Shown here piece after piece: positions 60,722 to 64,000 of a stretch of 64,000 nt of DNA. The first letter of the stretch is position 1. Each line of letters starts with the position of its first letter. The DNA lies in the NCBI GenBank assembly GCA_905221605.1, contig CAJNDS010002834.1:157501-221500 (forward strand). Reading direction: 5' to 3'. The position numbers and the translations under genes were made by a program. A model generated the notes under the pieces. The model saw nothing but the letters and a program-made list of their open reading frames with translations. It searched no databases and was not told the DNA's origin. Source of the DNA: Symbiodinium natans. Its lineage: Eukaryota > Sar > Dinophyceae > Suessiales > Symbiodiniaceae.

Positions 60722-63036
60722 TTTAGGGTGTAGGTGTTCGGCGTTTAGGGGTTTAGGGTTTTAGGAGTTTGGGGTTTTGAAGACTTTTTATTGAGGCTTT
60801 TTTCTGTGGGAGGTTGGAGGTTTCATGTTCATACATTAGGAGTTTGGGTCTGTACTGCTTGGGGTGGTACTTCTGATGGTCATTAGTGACCTGAGGTTGC
60901 GCAACAGGCAAATGCCTCAAAGATCCTAAAGACCGTCGAGGGTTGAGATTCGGGTTTAGGGTTCGGGGCTTAGACAGGCTTTCCGAAGCCTTCAATACCT
61001 ACACCGCAAACCCCTAAACCCTAAACCCTAAACCCTAAACTTTAAACCCTCGAAGCACCGCACTACGCGTCGGTGGCGCGAGCCGGGGGTTTTTGGGGTT
61101 TAGGGGTTGAGAGTTTAGAGAAGGGAGCATTCTGCATTTGCTGCAAGATTCCGCGATCCCAACTATTCCTCAAGCCCAAATGTCTCCCTACTCAGCATGA
61201 AAAGCCCAGTACCCCTGAACCCAAACCCTAAAGCCCTAATACCGTAAAACCGTAGAACCCAAGCCTCAAACCTTAAAACCCTAAAACCCTAAGCCCTAAG
61301 CCCTAAATTGAAAAGCCCTGTACACGCACGAAGTGTTAAACGGCAGAGTCGCCAGACCAAGAGAGATACTTTCCAAGAAGCTTTGGTTTAGAGTTTAGGG
61401 TTTAGGGTTAGGGTTCTCCTGACCCTAAACCCCTAAACCCTGAACCCTAAACCCTGAACCCTAAACCCTAAACCCTCGGTTCTTGGTAGAGATTTGGGGG
61501 AACTGGGTTCCCTCCTTCATGATTCCCTCAAGTAGGGTCTAGGGTTTGAGGTTATCGAGCGTATAAGCGACTGATTATAATTACTTGGCTATGCCATGTT
61601 TGGAGACCAGAGGTACTTGAAATACATGTTCACCAGGTCTTCCGAATGGATTTCCCGACTCAGAAGGCATCATAGTTTAGGGTTCAGGGTTCAAGGGTTT
61701 GAGGGTTTCAGGGTTTTAGGTTTTAGGGTTTAAGGGTTTAAGGGTACCCAGCCAGCTCTGGAAGCCTCTAACTAACTGCCAATAACCCCATAGACCCGTA
61801 AGCCTAGAACCCGACAACCGAAACCGAACCCTAAACCCTAAACCCTAAACCCCAAAACCGAAGTCTCTGGGAAGGTGGGTTCAGGGTTCCGGGTTTATTA
61901 AGGGACCTTGGGTTAAAAATACCCCCCTGGTGAACCCCACTCCCTTAAGAACCCCTAAGCCTCCCTAAGGTTCCCTATTCCCTAGGTACCTACCTCCATG
62001 AACCCCGAACCCTAAACCCTACACCCTAAGCCCTAGAACTTATGAATTCGGCAGCCGAGGCTTGCTCAAGCTGCCCGCCATCAGCGCGAATCGGCCGCGC
62101 GCGGCCCTGGTAAGACACGCAACCCTCAGCCCTCGGCCCTCAGCCCTAAACCCTAAACCCCAAACCCCAAACCCTAAACCCTAAACCCTGTACGCCCCAT
62201 AAATCCCATAAACCCAATAAATCCTAAAAACCCGAAAAGCCCGACAAACCCTGTGAAGCCTAGAAGCCCTATAAACCCTAACCCCTAAACCCTAAACCCT
62301 AAACCCTATACACCCTGATCCCACCGTCCCCGAAAAGAACCCGAAGGTAGCATCGACCTGTTTAGTTAGGAGTGTTCTCCTTGCCCCTTTAGGGTTTGCA
62401 GGGTTTAGGGTTTAGGGTTTAGGGTTTAGGGTTAGGATTTGTAGGGTTTAGGGGGTTAGGGTTTAGGGTTTCGGGGACTTCTGATTCGGTGGTCCATCCC
62501 ATGGAAAGGACCTTTACAACCCTGAGCCCTGATCCCAAGCTCAGTATTCCCCAGTCCTTTCTTGCGCTTATGCGGAGTTCGTTTGAACGGGCCAATACCC
62601 CAAACCCTGAAGCCCTAAACCCTAAACCCGAAACTCTACATCCTCGGCCCTAAACCCTAAGCCCTAAGCCCTAAGCCCTAAACCGTAAACGTAGGGTTTG
62701 GGGTTTAGGGCTTGGGGTTTAGGGTTTCGGGTTTAGGGTTTAGGGCTCAGGGTTTTGAACGTTTCGGGATTCAGGATTCGGGGCTGCGGGCCGGGCAGGA
62801 GTTCTGGGATGCGTGTGACCATGTTCTCGCGGGCCAGGTGTCAATGTGTACTATAAGCCCTATAAGCTCCGGACCCGACTTCCCATGCCCTAAGCCCGAA
62901 ACCTTAAGCCCCGAACTTAAACCCCTAAACCCTAAACTCTAAACCCTAAACCCCTGATTAAGACTGCACAAGCCCAAGCCGGCGATCGCCGACAGGCGCC
63001 CCTGGAAAAATCGACCTCGCAAGCTGGGCCGACTTT
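60722..63036. other. Short telomeric tracts and unassigned islands
   Basis: CCCTAAA tracts at 61015-61045, 61815-61850, 62150-62190 and 62280-62310, TTTAGGG at 62395-62475 and 62690-62745; the family-9 element at 61898. Islands between are 50-200 bp without clear frames. Confidence 0.5.
61898..62008 (-). mobile_element. Family-9 element, reverse copy
   Basis: TTAAGGGACCTTGGGTT...CCACTCCCTTAAGAACCCC...CTAGGTACCTACCTCCATGAACCCC. A third fragment (GGTTCATGGGG..GCAGGTACCC) is at about 38605-38640. Confidence 0.6.
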
Positions 63037-63039
63037 TGA

Positions 63040-63345
63040 CGCGCGCCGTGCTACACATTCGATTTTGACAACGTCTTCTACGGAGACAAGTCGGTGACAC
63101 CTGACGGTGTCGTTGAGTCAGCAGACCCGGTGCCCGCATGGCTTTCAAGGAATCGTCGTGAGGCACTCGCTGCAGGGGTCTCCGCCGAGTGGGGTAAGTC
63201 CGCGGCGATGGTTCGCGAGTATGAAGCGGCGTGGCCGACGGCAGATCCTCTTGGCCCACAGAGCGGATACCCAGAGTGGAGGGCACTAACCTCTGCGCCC
63301 GACACGTACATGGAGACCGCGGCGCCGAAGGGTGAACGGAAGGTC
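63040..63345 (+). CDS. Candidate exon, about 100 codons, unknown protein
   Basis: The open frame starts after a stop at 63037 and includes FDFDNVFYGDKSVTPDGVVE, DPVPAWLSRNRREALAAGVS, AEWGKSAAMVREYEAAWP and SGYPEWRALTSAPDTYMETA, ending near GERK|GTCCTC (a good donor). The continuing frame to 63474 becomes repeat-like and is probably intron. High GC and balanced codons support real coding sequence. No Pfam-type motif recognised. It lies about 0.1 kb right of a degenerate CCCTAAA tract. Confidence 0.45.
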
Positions 63346-64000
63346 CTCGTTACCCCAAGCCAAGCCCTTGAGTCGCGCCTTAGACTTTGTTGCGCAAGGT
63401 ATAGGGCTTCGCGTCTAGGCGTAGGGTGTGCAGCAATGGGTGTAGGGCTAGCTGAGTTGCTGTCTAGATTTTAGGGTTCTTTGGGGTGCGCTGTTGATTG
63501 AAACGTTGCTGCAGCCTGCACTATGTGAAGAGACTCTTGCCGCAAGCCCTAAGCCTGACTCCCGAAAGATCACCCCCCCCCCCCCCCCTCCCGGGGCCCC
63601 AAACCCTCAACGCTGAAACCTCTCAACCCCTAAGCCCTCTAAGCCTATACCCGAAAACCCTCAATCCCTGAATGCCCAGGCACTACCAGTATTTGAGTTT
63701 GGACTGTCCGGGTGGACAGTCAATGCAGGCCAGGGGTTTAGGGTTTAGGGTCTAGGGTTTAGGGTTAAGGGCTTCGGCTTGCGGGGGTTTGGGGGTTTAG
63801 GGTTGAGAGTTGTGCTTTGTACGGCTTAGGGGTTTCTAGCCCTAAACCCTAAACCCCTTAGGCGCTTGAGGGGGTTGAGGGGGCTTGGCATTGTTTCTGG
63901 TTGTGGAGGCTGGCGACCAAGGTCTAGTAAACCCTAAGCCATAGACCAGACTACAGGGGCTTCAGGGTTTTCGGATTTAGGGTTGAGGTTTAGGGTTTAG

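Overview
The window looks like nuclear DNA of a dinoflagellate, most likely a Symbiodiniaceae-like alga. Three lines of evidence support this. (1) The dominant repeat is the plant/dinoflagellate-type telomeric heptamer TTTAGGG/CCCTAAA. (2) The one clear gene encodes a ubiquitin-like N-terminus followed by ten RCC1-like 'xVxTWG...GGDS...VQ..LRNVQ.I.AT..AFAA.LADG' repeats, an architecture I associate with Symbiodinium-type genomes. (3) Its inferred introns use GA or GT donors and AG|G acceptors, the relaxed splice-site usage known from dinoflagellates. The assignment is inference from a single window; another alveolate is possible.

Layout: positions 1-66 are a pure CCCTAAA array in the orientation expected at a left chromosome end. 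The rest of the 64 kb is a mosaic of (a) well over a hundred interstitial telomeric tracts in both orientations, from 2-3 units to about 20, with homogeneous variants (CCCTCAA, CCCTAA, TTTTAGGG, TTAGGGC, TTTAGGGGGG, CCCCTGAA, CCCCAAA, TTTATCAGGG); (b) about 80-170 bp MITE-like elements with terminal inverted repeats in at least a dozen families, each recurring 2-8 times; (c) short islands of 50-300 bp with protein-like reading frames, often opening after CAG|G or AAG|G and closing at a GT that begins the next GTTTAGGG tract; and (d) T(n)G(n), poly-C and poly-G runs. No tRNA, rRNA, CRISPR array or operon-like gene order was seen.

The central region is 8.2-10.5 kb. There a single gene can be followed through four exons. 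The three interruptions are MITE-like elements whose removal, using the target-site duplication as donor and the element's terminal AG as acceptor, restores one continuous frame of about 485 codons. They therefore behave as introner elements. Two of the three carry a telomeric array inside the element. The same element families recur elsewhere, one copy sits between two coding islands at 18.2 kb, and one is nested inside another family at 21.4-21.6 kb.

Working model (inference): the region is a telomere-proximal or telomere-repeat-invaded territory in which TIR elements create introns and telomeric DNA has repeatedly been captured, including inside those elements. Because TTTAGGG contains both GTTTAG (donor-like) and TTTAG|G (acceptor-like), the tracts may be tolerated as, or form, introns between very small exons. 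Assembly artefact must be excluded with long reads and RNA.
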